64,000 nucleotides of DNA from Desulfovibrio litoralis DSM 11393. Lineage in GTDB: Bacteria > Desulfobacterota > Desulfovibrionia > Desulfovibrionales > Desulfovibrionaceae. Positions within the stretch are counted from its first letter, which is position 1. Every line of letters begins with the position of its first letter. The notes below the pieces were generated by a model, which had not been told where the DNA came from, made no database searches, and saw nothing but the letters and a program-made list of their open reading frames with translations. Positions 48,427 to 57,928 of the stretch are shown here, one piece after another. Where the stretch lies: positions 108,841 through 172,840 of the forward strand of contig NZ_FRDI01000002.1 of NCBI RefSeq assembly GCF_900143255.1, in the 5' to 3' direction. The position numbers and the translations under genes are program-made.

Positions 48427-49089
48427 TTATTTTGTTTGTTTTACGCCAAGATATTTTTCGTCATATTCCGTTAGTAAAGCAGTTGAAACAGGTACATAGA
48501 CTAGATGTAATTCTGAGTAAGAAGAATTGATGAGCGGACCTATTTTCATGCTTATTTCAGCTAATTTATCTTGTATTTTATCTAAGTTTACGCTTGGATA
48601 CGCTGTTCCTGCTTTAAAGTTGGATAGATGACAAGTATTACTGTTTCCGTTAATTGTGGTTGGAATTCCATAAAGTTTACAGGTAATCGGGCGGGCATTA
48701 TATAAAATGCAGCGTTCGTCCGAACCGAGAAGCGGACAACGTTGTTTTTCTTGTCCGACTTTTTTCATTATTTCTTCAGGGGATGTTCCGTTGTTAAGTT
48801 CTTTATTAATTAAACGTTTAAATTTGTAAGAACGCCGATCTGCTTTTCCGGCATATTCTAAAATAGTGGAACGTTCCGCACCGTAATTAAAATTTTCTTT
48901 AAATGCCTTGTTTAAGTACATTGCTTCGACTAAAGACAAATCAAATAGGGCATGGCAACAACCGCTACACTGTTCTTTACAGCTAACGCAGTCGGAAAAG
49001 TCTCTTTTTATTGTGTCAAAAAGCTGATCGGCAGAGGCAGAAAGCTTTTCGTATTCTGTAAAAACATCTTTTAATACATCAAAAATCAT
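48427..49089 (-). CDS. YkgJ-family zinc/iron-chelating cysteine-cluster protein
   Basis: 220 residues. The cluster CVSCKEQCSGCCHALF (about 35-50) and the later CPLLGSDERCILYNARPITCKLYG are the hallmarks of the YkgJ/Fli-B-like CxxCxxCC family, thought to bind metal or an Fe-S cluster. No proven function for most members. First gene of the TPR cluster, with the ATG at 49089 preceded by GAGGCAACC. Divergent from the MoeA-type gene. Confidence 0.8.
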   Translation of the reverse strand: MIFDVLKDVFTEYEKLSASADQLFDTIKRDFSDCVSCKEQCSGCCHALFDLSLVEAMYLNKAFKENFNYGAERSTILEYAGKADRRSYKFKRLINKELNNGTSPEEIMKKVGQEKQRCPLLGSDERCILYNARPITCKLYGIPTTINGNSNTCHLSNFKAGTAYPSVNLDKIQDKLAEISMKIGPLINSSYSELHLVYVPVSTALLTEYDEKYLGVKQTK

Positions 49090-49297
49090 TGGTTGCCTCG
49101 TAATAAAAAAATATTTGTGTAATATAACAGGTTAGTTTAAGCCTGGCAATTATTAAGTCAAGGTTAAAATATTAATTTAAACTTGATTGATAATCTTAGC
49201 TTTTATTAATTTTCGGAATAATTTAGAATTGAAACTTTCTTTTTTATATGTTATTTTTTGCATATCAATAATATGTTGTACTTTATACGGAGTAACT

Positions 49298-51262
49298 ATG
49301 GAAAACGCCAAAAGAAATATATATTTAAAAACCTTAATTATTAAAGAAGCGGTTGAAAACGTTCGTAAAGAGCTTAACAGAGAGGCTTTAATTAAAAGTG
49401 AGATTATAGAATCTCAAAATGTTGTCGGGCGAACCAATGCCGAAGCGATTTTTGCGAAATATTCTTCGCCTACTTTTCATAGTGCGGCTATGGACGGTAT
49501 TGCGGTTACTGCGAATAAAACTTTTGTCGCAAGAGAAGGACACCCGCTTGTTTTGGAATATGGCAAAGACTATTTGCCCGTGAATACGGGAAATACAATG
49601 CCTGATGGTTTTGATTCGGTTATTATGATTGAACAAGTTGTAAAGATTGATGAAACTAAAGTTAGTATAGAAAACCCCGCTTTTCCTTGGCAACACGTTC
49701 GTCGTATCGGGGAAGACATTGTGGCAACAGAATTGTTATATCCGCAAAATCATCGCTTTAGTGCTTATGATGTGGGTGTTTTGTTGAGTGCCGGAATTTG
49801 GGAATTAAAAGTTTGGGAACCTGTTAAAATTCGTATTATTCCTACGGGCGATGAAATTTTGGATTTTACCAAACGCCCCGAACCAAAAGCAGGGCAGGTA
49901 ATTGAAAGCAATTCACAAGTTTTGTCGGCTTTGGCAAAAGCACAAGGTTGTATTGTTGAGCGGATTCCACCTGTTCCCGATACAATCGAAGCTGTAAGCA
50001 AGGCGTTAAAAGAAAGTTTAGATGCGGGAATTACTTTAACTATTTTGTGTGCCGGTTCTTCGGCTGGTTCAAAAGATTTTTCAAGGCGTGCCATAGAAGA
50101 ACACGGAAGAGTCATTGTTCACGGTATTTCCGCCATGCCGGGAAAGCCAGCACTTTTAGGTTTATGTAAAGATAATAAAGGCGTCGAGCGTTTGGTTGCC
50201 GGAGCTCCCGGTTATCCTGTTAGCAGTATTGTGGCTTATGAAGAGTTAATGTCGCCGTTAATTTCATGGTTAGAAAGAGACTTTGTGGCAGAGCGTGAGT
50301 CAATTGACGTTGAGCTAACTCGTTCTATACCCTCAAAGCTTGGCGTTGAAGAGTTTGTGCGTTTAAGCGTTGGGAGAGTGAACAATAAATTTGTAGCGAC
50401 TCCGCTTGGGCGTGGAGCGGGTAATTTAACGACGCTTTCAAAGGCTCATGCCGTAACTCGTCTTCCTTTAAACTCGGAAGGAGCCGAACAAGGGAAACTT
50501 GTGAAAGCGACTTTAGTTAGACCTAGGGTTGAACTTGAGTCAACCTTGGTTTGTGTTGGTAGCCATGATAATATCTTGGATCTATTGGCTGATGAGTTGA
50601 TGACGCTTGATAAGCCAATACGTTTAGCTTCTACTCATGTAGGCAGTATGGGCGGGTTAACAGCTTTAAAGAATGGCTCTTGTCATTTTGCGGGAACGCA
50701 CCTTTTTGACCCGGAAACTTCAGATTTTAACCATAGTTTTTTAAAAAAATACTTGCCTGAAAAACAGATTACTTTAATAAACTTAGCTTTAAGGCATCAA
50801 GGTTTTATTGTCGCTAAGGGTAACCAAAAAAATATTAAAGATATTCATGATTTAACCAGAAATGATGTTAAATTTATTAATCGCCAACGTGGTGCAGGCA
50901 CTCGTATTTTATTGGATTATCATTTAAAACAAGCAAAGATAGACCCGAAGCAAGTTCTTGGCTACGATAAAGAAGAATTTACTCACATGACTGTTGCTGT
51001 TAACGTTTTAACAGGCACGGCAGATTGTGGCTTAGGCATTAAAGCCGCCGCAACTGCTTTGGGTTTAGACTTTATTCCGCTAGCTATTGAACGCTATGAC
51101 TTAGCTATTCCGAGTGAATACTTAGAAGGTGCTACCGCCGAACCTAAGATGCTTGCTTTATTAGATATTATACGCAGTGAAAGTTTTTTAAAACGTGTTG
51201 AAGCTTTAGGTGGTTATGAAACTAAATTAAGTGGTCAAGTTCAAGTAGCAAAGACAAAGTAA
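49298..51262 (+). CDS. moeA: MoeA-like molybdopterin molybdenumtransferase fused to a binding-protein domain
   Basis: 654 residues. MoeA N domains (about 1-180, with FHSAAMDGIAVTA), the MoCF domain (about 185-330, GDEILDF and CAGSSAGSKDFSRR) and MoeA C domain are followed by a ~200-residue PBP-like domain (HVGSMGGLTALKNG, GTHLFDP, NRQRGAGTRILLDYHL). The MoeA part inserts molybdate or tungstate into molybdopterin; the fused part resembles periplasmic anion-binding proteins but lies in the cytoplasm. This fusion also occurs in sulfate reducers and archaea. ATG 49298 is chosen because GGAG lies 5 nt upstream. Confidence 0.9.
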   Translation: MENAKRNIYLKTLIIKEAVENVRKELNREALIKSEIIESQNVVGRTNAEAIFAKYSSPTFHSAAMDGIAVTANKTFVAREGHPLVLEYGKDYLPVNTGNTMPDGFDSVIMIEQVVKIDETKVSIENPAFPWQHVRRIGEDIVATELLYPQNHRFSAYDVGVLLSAGIWELKVWEPVKIRIIPTGDEILDFTKRPEPKAGQVIESNSQVLSALAKAQGCIVERIPPVPDTIEAVSKALKESLDAGITLTILCAGSSAGSKDFSRRAIEEHGRVIVHGISAMPGKPALLGLCKDNKGVERLVAGAPGYPVSSIVAYEELMSPLISWLERDFVAERESIDVELTRSIPSKLGVEEFVRLSVGRVNNKFVATPLGRGAGNLTTLSKAHAVTRLPLNSEGAEQGKLVKATLVRPRVELESTLVCVGSHDNILDLLADELMTLDKPIRLASTHVGSMGGLTALKNGSCHFAGTHLFDPETSDFNHSFLKKYLPEKQITLINLALRHQGFIVAKGNQKNIKDIHDLTRNDVKFINRQRGAGTRILLDYHLKQAKIDPKQVLGYDKEEFTHMTVAVNVLTGTADCGLGIKAAATALGLDFIPLAIERYDLAIPSEYLEGATAEPKMLALLDIIRSESFLKRVEALGGYETKLSGQVQVAKTK

Positions 51263-51276
51263 CAAAGACAAAGTAA
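51249..51276 (+). repeat. 14-bp tandem duplication across the moeA stop
   Basis: CAAAGACAAAGTAA occurs twice head to tail; the first copy ends in the stop codon, the second lies just after it. Confidence 0.85.
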
Positions 51277-51281
51277 CAATG

Positions 51282-51297
51282 GTTTTGCAATGGTCTT
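51282..51297 (-). repeat. Solo terminal repeat of the dispersed element
   Basis: The minus strand reads AAGACCATTGCAAAAC, the exact left end of the dispersed element. No body or right end follows. Confidence 0.6.
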
Positions 51298-51337
51298 GAA
51301 TAGTTAAGTTTAGGTTTTATTTTTCATCTTACGCAAT

Positions 51338-51382
51338 AAAAAAAGACACTCTTTTTGATTTAACAAAGAGAGTGTCTTTTTT
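51338..51382. terminator. Bidirectional terminator, twin copy 1
   Basis: AAAAAAAGACACTCTTTTTG / AAAGAGAGTGTCTTTTTT, 45 nt, between the convergent moeA and 16-TM gene. Nearly identical (2 differences) to the hairpin at 53300-53344. Confidence 0.9.
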
Positions 51383-51385
51383 GGC

Positions 51386-53191
51386 TTACTTATTTAGCTT
51401 GAGATAATATTCTTTAGCTTTTTTAGAACTATAAAAATAACAAAAAGCGACTATTGCTGGGAAAAGACCATTATAGTTAAGATCTTTGATTTGAGAATAA
51501 AGATAGAGATAGCTACCAGATGGGGCTATTTGTGTTATGCTTAGCGTTAAGCTTACAATCCAGATAAATATCCAGATATAAACGGTTTTAACGTTTTTTG
51601 CTTTATAAGACAGATATAAGTTTATTAATGGTAAAATACTCCAAACCAACACTGTAATCGCTGATATTATTATAAAATGACCATCAAAGATATATTGTAT
51701 TATACATGACACAAACGACCAGGCGAAAGTATATAAACAAAAGATTCTGAAACATAAAATAGGCAGTTCAGCTTTGTTTTTATTAATCAGGTCAGTAGGG
51801 ATTTCTCTTTGGTAAAAGACGTGTTTTACTTTTTTTGACGATAAAAAATAAATAAACCAAGCTGTTATAGTAAGAAGATTTTCTATGTCATATTGGTCAA
51901 AAGTGGAAAGAGATAAATTTGGTGTTATCCTGGTTGCAGCTAATAAAATCAACAATACCATGCAAAGAAGCGGAGTATACTTTTTTTGTTTCCATGCTGC
52001 AAATATACTTATTATCCAGACTAATACAGATAATACAGTATTTAAAATAAACAAGTAACTATAGAATAACGTTTCTGGCTGTGGATCGAGGATTTCTCCT
52101 CTTATGATGAGGTAGAAGAAGAACCGCATTGTAAACAGTAAATACTGTGAGTACCAGATAAAAAATATTAAGACAAACCCTGGTAAAACCCCCGAGTGCA
52201 TCTTTTCTATAACCTTACGCACGATGCGAATATTCCACTGATTTGATTGTAAGTCATAATCCGTGTTAAACCATGTTTTAGCCTCGGGGTCGTTCGCAAA
52301 ATACCACCATAAAGCAATAATCATCAACCCATAAAGGTTTGAGATAAGAGGCAAGTTGCTTAATAAAGAATAAATATTATGAGCTATAGCAGCTGGCAAA
52401 TAAAATAAAAATGTCGAAATCAATAATACAAACAACCAGAAAAATATAGCATATCGGCTTGATTTAGACTTTAGCTCCTTTAAAAGTATAATGAAACCCA
52501 AGTTTGTTGCTGCTAAAATAAACATTGTGAGGTAAGCTGCAGTTTGTTTTAAAATATCTCCGAACGAACGATTAATATAATTATCGATTAAGTTTACAGC
52601 TAAAAATGCACTTGTTGTTAAAATAAAGATTACAGAAAATAATTTTAAGAGTCCTACACTGGTAGGTAGTCCTGCCTGTGGTGCTGACGTGTCAGGCTTT
52701 TGTAAGTTAAAGGCTGTTTTTACCGCTATAGAATTGTTAAAATATAAAACAAAAGCCCATAAAATAGTGAGTTGAAAAATAATAGAATATATTATGTTTA
52801 AAAGTATCTGTATACCTTCACGTGGCATGTAAAATCTAGAACTATCAATTGAATTAATGAAAATTAGTGTTATAATAATTATCGAACCTACGAGTAGCCA
52901 AAAAGTAGTTTGCAGGTAACTAAGAGTGTTTTTTATGGCGTGCGGACTGCGACTATATAAACCGTGGAAAACTGATATACTCCATACAAGTATGAAGAGC
53001 ATAAATAATAAGCCGATTATAATAATTGGTGTTGCAGTGCGGTAATAGTATTTAGTGCTTGTGAACAGTAAAAAGAGATAATACATAGAAAATAATATAC
53101 AAGAAACAATACTTAAACCTAACTGAGCCATAAAAATCTTGACTATGTTGGGCAAGGGTCTTTTTTCTGTTGTTACAAGCGAGTCTGTCAT
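51386..53191 (-). CDS. Large membrane protein of four tandem 4-TM modules (DUF2569-like), unknown function
   Basis: 601 residues with about 16 membrane spans and little else. Each of four modules of 137-163 residues ends with an aromatic membrane segment and a YF..S..vK..F motif: LYFNNSIAVKTAF (to 161), WYFANDPEAKTWF (to 308), IYFLSSKKVKHVFY (to 460), and CYFYSSKKAKEYY (to 596). The end motif and four-span spacing resemble DUF2569, normally a single domain of about 140 residues. I know no protein with four. It is a single gene between two almost identical terminators. No catalytic or transport motif seen. Confidence 0.75.
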   Translation of the reverse strand: MTDSLVTTEKRPLPNIVKIFMAQLGLSIVSCILFSMYYLFLLFTSTKYYYRTATPIIIIGLLFMLFILVWSISVFHGLYSRSPHAIKNTLSYLQTTFWLLVGSIIIITLIFINSIDSSRFYMPREGIQILLNIIYSIIFQLTILWAFVLYFNNSIAVKTAFNLQKPDTSAPQAGLPTSVGLLKLFSVIFILTTSAFLAVNLIDNYINRSFGDILKQTAAYLTMFILAATNLGFIILLKELKSKSSRYAIFFWLFVLLISTFLFYLPAAIAHNIYSLLSNLPLISNLYGLMIIALWWYFANDPEAKTWFNTDYDLQSNQWNIRIVRKVIEKMHSGVLPGFVLIFFIWYSQYLLFTMRFFFYLIIRGEILDPQPETLFYSYLFILNTVLSVLVWIISIFAAWKQKKYTPLLCMVLLILLAATRITPNLSLSTFDQYDIENLLTITAWFIYFLSSKKVKHVFYQREIPTDLINKNKAELPILCFRIFCLYTFAWSFVSCIIQYIFDGHFIIISAITVLVWSILPLINLYLSYKAKNVKTVYIWIFIWIVSLTLSITQIAPSGSYLYLYSQIKDLNYNGLFPAIVAFCYFYSSKKAKEYYLKLNK

Positions 53192-53299
53192 TTACTTTAT
53201 TTCCTAAGTTATAGTTTTAATAAAATACGTTTTTATAATTAACTGAGCTATTATTGTTTGTCTAGCGTTTTGAGCTTATTGTAATTGTCTCGTTAGAAT

Positions 53300-53344
53300 A
53301 AAAAAAGACACTCTTTTTGCTTGAACAAAGAGAGTGTCTTTTTT
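53300..53344. terminator. Terminator after cstA, twin copy 2
   Basis: 45-nt hairpin matching the one at 51338-51382 except for two loop bases. It ends the minus-strand cstA transcript. Confidence 0.88.
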
Positions 53345-53372
53345 ATGTATGTGTTAAATAACTATTTTATAT

Positions 53373-54899
53373 TTAGAATTCTTGGCTAGTTGGTTTTGGT
53401 TTTTTTACCGGATTAGCTCTAAATTTATTGCCGAACAATAAAAATATTACTAAAGCTGCGATAGCACCACCGATACCAACTTTTGAAGCATAGTCAAAGC
53501 TTAAGCCAAAACCAATTGGGCTATAAGCAATAAACGCCATACACACAGAAGTCATAAAGGTAGCAGGTATAGAAATAAGCCAGTGTAACTTTGAACCTGT
53601 GCGAACAACATAAGCGGCCGCTGTCCAGAGAACAACAGTTGCTAAAGCTTGGTTAGCGAAACCGAAATAACGCCAGATTATTGTAAAATCTACATTTGTT
53701 AGGGCAATACCGACCGCAAATAAGGGGATAGCAACAAATAGACGATTAATGTTCTTTTTCTGAGATAATCCGACTGTATCAGCTATGGTTAAACGTGCGG
53801 CACGGAAAGCGGTATCGCCGGAAGTAATAGGTAATACAACAACACCTAAAATAGCCAAAATTCCGCCGATTGGTCCAAGTAAGGCTATGGAAATATGGTT
53901 TACAAAAGCTCCGGGGTTGTCGTTGTTAGCAGCCAAAAAGTTAAATAAGCCTTGGACAGCACTTGTGCCATTTTCAGGTGAATAAAAGAAGGTCATACCG
54001 GCTGTTGCCCAAATCAATGCGATTAAGCCTTCGGCAATCATAGCACCATAAAAGACACTACGACCACATTTTTCATCAGGGATACAACGAGCGACCATAG
54101 GTGATTGAGTAGCGTGGAAACCACTTAGTGCACCACAGGCAATCGTTACAAACATAAGAGGCCAAAGAGGTATTCCTTTAGGGTGTTGATTAACAAAAGC
54201 GGCTCCCGGATAAAATTCGTAACCTTTAACGATTAATCCACCAAGAACGCCAACCGCCATAATTAAAAGAATTATCGCAAAGATAGGATAAATTGGCCCG
54301 ATAATTTTATCTATTGGTAAAAGAGTTGCTAAAAAATAATAAAGAAATATTACCACAACCCAACCGAGCATAACGGTTTTTGCGGCTGTTTCAGCAGGAA
54401 GATTAAAAAGGTTTGTTAAAAATTCGTTACTTAAGCTTGTTAACATACCGGCAGGGGCGGTTACAAAAACAACACCGACCAATAGCAACAGAACAACAGA
54501 GAAAACACGCATAAATTGTTTGAAAAAATAACCTAAATTTTCGCCAACTACGTCTGGAATAGAACGCCCGCCTGATCTTGCAGAGAGCATACCGGAAAAA
54601 TAATCGTGTACTCCGCCGGCAAAAATAGAACCGGCAACTATCCAAACTAAAGCCCACGGACCATATAAAGCTCCGAGTATTGGTCCGAAAATTGGTCCTA
54701 TCCCTGCGATATTAAGCAGTTGGATTAAGAATAGTTTTAGTGGGGGCATTTTAACAAAATCAACACCATCGGCCATAGTTGTTGCCGGTGTTGGATTATT
54801 TGGGTCAGGGCCGAATATTTTGTCGATCACTCGGCTGTAAATAGTATAACCGACAATCAAAACAGCCGCCGCAAAGAAAAAATAAAGATATGAGGGCAT
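53373..54899 (-). CDS. cstA: CstA-family carbon starvation / peptide-pyruvate transporter
   Basis: 508 residues, about 13-14 membrane spans, the shorter form of the CstA family. Seen in the sequence: an N-terminal span then DPNNPTPATTMADGVDFV, FGPILGALYGPWALVWIV, GGVHDYFSGMLSARSGGRSIPD, and FHATQSPMVARC. Known relatives (E. coli CstA, BtsT) import peptides or pyruvate. Pyruvate would fit the por/glcD metabolism, but substrate is inferred. The C-terminal tail is short and basic. Confidence 0.88.
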   Translation of the reverse strand: MPSYLYFFFAAAVLIVGYTIYSRVIDKIFGPDPNNPTPATTMADGVDFVKMPPLKLFLIQLLNIAGIGPIFGPILGALYGPWALVWIVAGSIFAGGVHDYFSGMLSARSGGRSIPDVVGENLGYFFKQFMRVFSVVLLLLVGVVFVTAPAGMLTSLSNEFLTNLFNLPAETAAKTVMLGWVVVIFLYYFLATLLPIDKIIGPIYPIFAIILLIMAVGVLGGLIVKGYEFYPGAAFVNQHPKGIPLWPLMFVTIACGALSGFHATQSPMVARCIPDEKCGRSVFYGAMIAEGLIALIWATAGMTFFYSPENGTSAVQGLFNFLAANNDNPGAFVNHISIALLGPIGGILAILGVVVLPITSGDTAFRAARLTIADTVGLSQKKNINRLFVAIPLFAVGIALTNVDFTIIWRYFGFANQALATVVLWTAAAYVVRTGSKLHWLISIPATFMTSVCMAFIAYSPIGFGLSFDYASKVGIGGAIAALVIFLLFGNKFRANPVKKPKPTSQEF

Positions 54900-55098
54900 T
54901 TGTGTAACTCCTTAAATATAAAATAATAAATTATATCATTCATAATGCTACACTATTTTATATTCGTTGTAAAATTGAAAATATTGATAATTATTACGAT
55001 ATGTTGAGTATAGTGTTGGTATGATTTAAGTAAATAAAATCACAACTATTTTGTTTTTACTCTGTTATTATAGTCTATTAGTGTAATAAATGAAGCAA

Positions 55099-55749
55099 TT
55101 ATTTGTTTTTTGTAATATTAAAGTGAGTCTTAAAAACTGTGTTGAACTTTGCTTTATAAACTTCTTTTACTTCATCAACGGAAATATTTTTACCAGCTTC
55201 GTAAGATATTGAAGTAAGTTTCGCATTAGGGTCAGCACAAGGGATAATTGCCTCAAATAATTCAAAACTGTTTTCAACATTTAAAGAACAGCCGTGATAA
55301 CTTAAACCTTTTTTTAGTCCAAGCCCGATAAAAGCGATTTTTTTGCCGTTTTCGAGCCAAATTCCGGCACTATTTTGTTTGCGTTTTCCTTGGATATTAT
55401 AATGTTTTAGCGTTTCAATTAATACTTCTTCAAGGTCATAAACAAATTGTTTTAAACCGCCACTGCGTCCGATTACTTTCATAATAGGGTAGATGACAAG
55501 TTGCCCGGGCATATGGCAGGTTGCCCGCCCGCCACGTTTTATTTTTAAAACTTCGATATTATTTTCTTTTAAGGATAAAGCTGATTGTTTTAAATCAGAG
55601 TCTTGGCTGTTTCGCCCTAAGGTAATTGTTTTGGGGTGTTCAAGAATGATTAAAGTTTCTTGCCTGTCTTCTTCTAGTTTTTTTAAACAACGTTCTTGAA
55701 TCGCTAAACTATTTGAAAAATCTAAAAGCCCAAGTTCTAATAAGTTCAT
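55099..55749 (-). CDS. lipB: Octanoyl-ACP:protein N-octanoyltransferase LipB
   Basis: 216 residues. Family motifs are RGGRATCHMPGQLVIYPI (72-89) and SYHGCSLNV; the catalytic cysteine C171 is in IIPCADPNAKLTS and the lysine is in NGKKIAFIGLG. It attaches octanoate to lipoyl domains. LipA is not in the window. Where lipoylation occurs here (glycine cleavage, for example) is not seen. Confidence 0.93.
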   Translation of the reverse strand: MNLLELGLLDFSNSLAIQERCLKKLEEDRQETLIILEHPKTITLGRNSQDSDLKQSALSLKENNIEVLKIKRGGRATCHMPGQLVIYPIMKVIGRSGGLKQFVYDLEEVLIETLKHYNIQGKRKQNSAGIWLENGKKIAFIGLGLKKGLSYHGCSLNVENSFELFEAIIPCADPNAKLTSISYEAGKNISVDEVKEVYKAKFNTVFKTHFNITKNK

Positions 55750-55808
55750 ATTAAAAATCTTTTATTTTAGTTGTTAGATATTTTATAAAAATTAGTTTGG
55801 TTGATAAA

Positions 55809-55842
55809 TAAAAAGCCCGTGTGTTTTAATTTCACGGGCTTT
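55809..55842 (-). terminator. Terminator after pyrG
   Basis: AAAGCCCGTG / CACGGGCTTT, a 10-bp stem with 11-nt loop just past the pyrG stop. Confidence 0.85.
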
Positions 55843-55849
55843 AAAAGTA

Positions 55850-57505
55850 TTATTTATTGGGTGATTTTTTCTTGCTCGCATATTCTTTGGAAGCTTGGAT
55901 AAAATCTTTAAACAAAGGGTGGGGGTGCATGGGGTAAGACTTAAATTCCGGGTGAAATTGACAACCCAAGAACCATGGGTGGTCTTTTATTTCAATGATT
56001 TCTGCCAAGCGGCCGTCAGGAGAAACCCCGCTAAAAATCAGACCGGCTTTTTCCAAACGTTCTCTATATTCCATGTTAAATTCAAAGCGGTGGCGGTGGC
56101 GTTCGCTAATTTCTAAAGTGCTATAAGCTTTTTCGGCTAAACTACCCGCTTGTAAGACGCAAGGATAAGCTCCAAGACGCATTGTTCCGCCTTTATTGCT
56201 GTAATCATCACGTTTTTCCACGGCATTTGTTTTATGGTCAAACCATTCAGTCATTAAATAAATAACTTTGTTTGTTGAGATAGGGTTAAACTCTTCTGAG
56301 TTTGCATCGCTAAGACCTAAAACGTTGCGTGCATATTCGATTACCGCACATTGTAAACCTAAACAAATACCAAAGAAAGGAATTTTATTTTCTCTCAGAT
56401 AGCGAATAGTTTCAATTTTGCCTTCTACACCACGAATTCCAAACCCGCCGGGAACCAATACTCCGTCAACGCCACGCAAGTGTTCGGCAACGTTTTGGCT
56501 AGTTATTTCTTCGGTGTTAATATGTTTAAAAATAATTTCCACACGATTGGCTAAACCACCATGATCTAAAGCTTCATAAACGCTTTTGTAGGCTTCTTTA
56601 AATTCAACATATTTTCCGGCGACCCCGATAGTTATTTTTCCTTGTGGATTGTTTGAACGATCCACCATTTCACGCCAAGGTTTTAAATTAGGATTTTTAG
56701 CCGGTAGGCGAAGCATAATCGCAACTTTTTGGTCAAAACCTTCTTCATAAAGGCGTAAAGGCACTTCGTAAATATTTTGTACATCAATGCAAGAAAAAAC
56801 AGCATCAGTTTCAACATCGCAAAAAAGAGCTATCTTGCGTTTTAACTCAAGCGGAACGGCTTTTTCACAACGACAAAGAATAATATCCGGTTGTATACCA
56901 ATGCTGCGAAGCTCTTTAACGCTGTGTTGGGTAGGTTTTGTTTTATGTTCACCGGCGGCATTTAAATATGGCACTAAAGTTAAGTGAATATATAAACAGC
57001 GATCACGCCCAATATCCCCACGCAGTTGGCGTATAGCCTCTAAAAACGGAAGCCCCTCTATATCACCGACAGTTCCGCCGATTTCAATAATGGCAACATC
57101 AAGGTCATCAGACGCAAGGCTACAGATACTTTGTTTAATTTCATCTGTGATATGCGGAATAACCTGAACTGTTCCGCCAAGATAGTCGCCACGTCGTTCT
57201 TTAGTGATTACAGTGTGATAAATACTGCCTGAGGTGTAGTTGTTTTTTTGGCTCATGGGCGTATTTAGATAACGCTCATAATGTCCTAAGTCTAAATCTG
57301 TTTCCGCACCGTCATCGGTTACAAAGACTTCTCCGTGTTGAAACGGGTTCATTGTTCCCGGGTCTACGTTAATATAAGGGTCGAGTTTTTGAATAGTAAC
57401 CGTAAGACCTCTGGCTTGTAACAAAGAGCCCAATGATGCTGCCGCAAGACCTTTACCCAAAGAAGAAAGTACGCCACCGGTAATAAATATAAACTTAGTT
57501 TTCAT
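55850..57505 (-). CDS. pyrG: CTP synthase
   Basis: 551 residues, full length. The amidoligase domain starts [19 protein letters not shown] (P-loop) and has the [12 protein letters not shown] motif; the glutaminase domain has [10 protein letters not shown] (nucleophile cysteine near 389) and the C-terminal [10 protein letters not shown]. It makes CTP from UTP and glutamine. The long gap upstream (57506-57928) holds the promoter. Confidence 0.98.
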   Translation of the reverse strand: MKTKFIFITGGVLSSLGKGLAAASLGSLLQARGLTVTIQKLDPYINVDPGTMNPFQHGEVFVTDDGAETDLDLGHYERYLNTPMSQKNNYTSGSIYHTVITKERRGDYLGGTVQVIPHITDEIKQSICSLASDDLDVAIIEIGGTVGDIEGLPFLEAIRQLRGDIGRDRCLYIHLTLVPYLNAAGEHKTKPTQHSVKELRSIGIQPDIILCRCEKAVPLELKRKIALFCDVETDAVFSCIDVQNIYEVPLRLYEEGFDQKVAIMLRLPAKNPNLKPWREMVDRSNNPQGKITIGVAGKYVEFKEAYKSVYEALDHGGLANRVEIIFKHINTEEITSQNVAEHLRGVDGVLVPGGFGIRGVEGKIETIRYLRENKIPFFGICLGLQCAVIEYARNVLGLSDANSEEFNPISTNKVIYLMTEWFDHKTNAVEKRDDYSNKGGTMRLGAYPCVLQAGSLAEKAYSTLEISERHRHRFEFNMEYRERLEKAGLIFSGVSPDGRLAEIIEIKDHPWFLGCQFHPEFKSYPMHPHPLFKDFIQASKEYASKKKSPNK

Positions 57506-57928
57506 GATTAAGATATGATCCTGTTTTTAATTTATAAATAAAATGCTTAAACCTTTCTCAAAACACGCTTTGTTTTTATATTTTTATAAAGACAAGTTTT
57601 TTGAGCAAATCCGAAACAAAACTTAAGAACTATTTAATATCTCTTATTAAATAGTATAATTTATTGGGTATGCAATTTTCTTTTTTAAAAAAACCTTGCT
57701 TTTAAGCCAAAAATCTTTAAGTGTTTATTAAAAGCTTTAATTAAAAAGTCTAATGTACTTAATCTGACCTGTCAAAGAATTTAGACTGACTCAAATTATT
57801 GTTACATACTTTTATTATTATGCGATTGAAAACGTAATCTGTCAAATAACAAAAAGCATTTTACGAGTATTTTTTTTAAATTTTGAATAAGTAAATAAAT
57901 TAATATTATAAAGCGTAGGAGTCTGAAA
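57506..57928. other. Gene-free stretch (423 bp)
   Basis: Between divergent pyrG and the purQ-like gene. AT-rich. It has one perfect inverted repeat, ACTATTTAAT / ATTAAATAGT (57629-57638 and 57646-57655, 7-nt loop), and many A/T runs. No frame, RNA or element copy recognised. It probably holds both promoters and possibly their operators. Confidence 0.6.

Noticed and set aside
57629..57655. Perfect 10-bp inverted repeat as an riboswitch or sRNA
   Set aside because: AT-only stem of modest stability with no recognised riboswitch core before purQ or pyrG; noted only as a possible operator.
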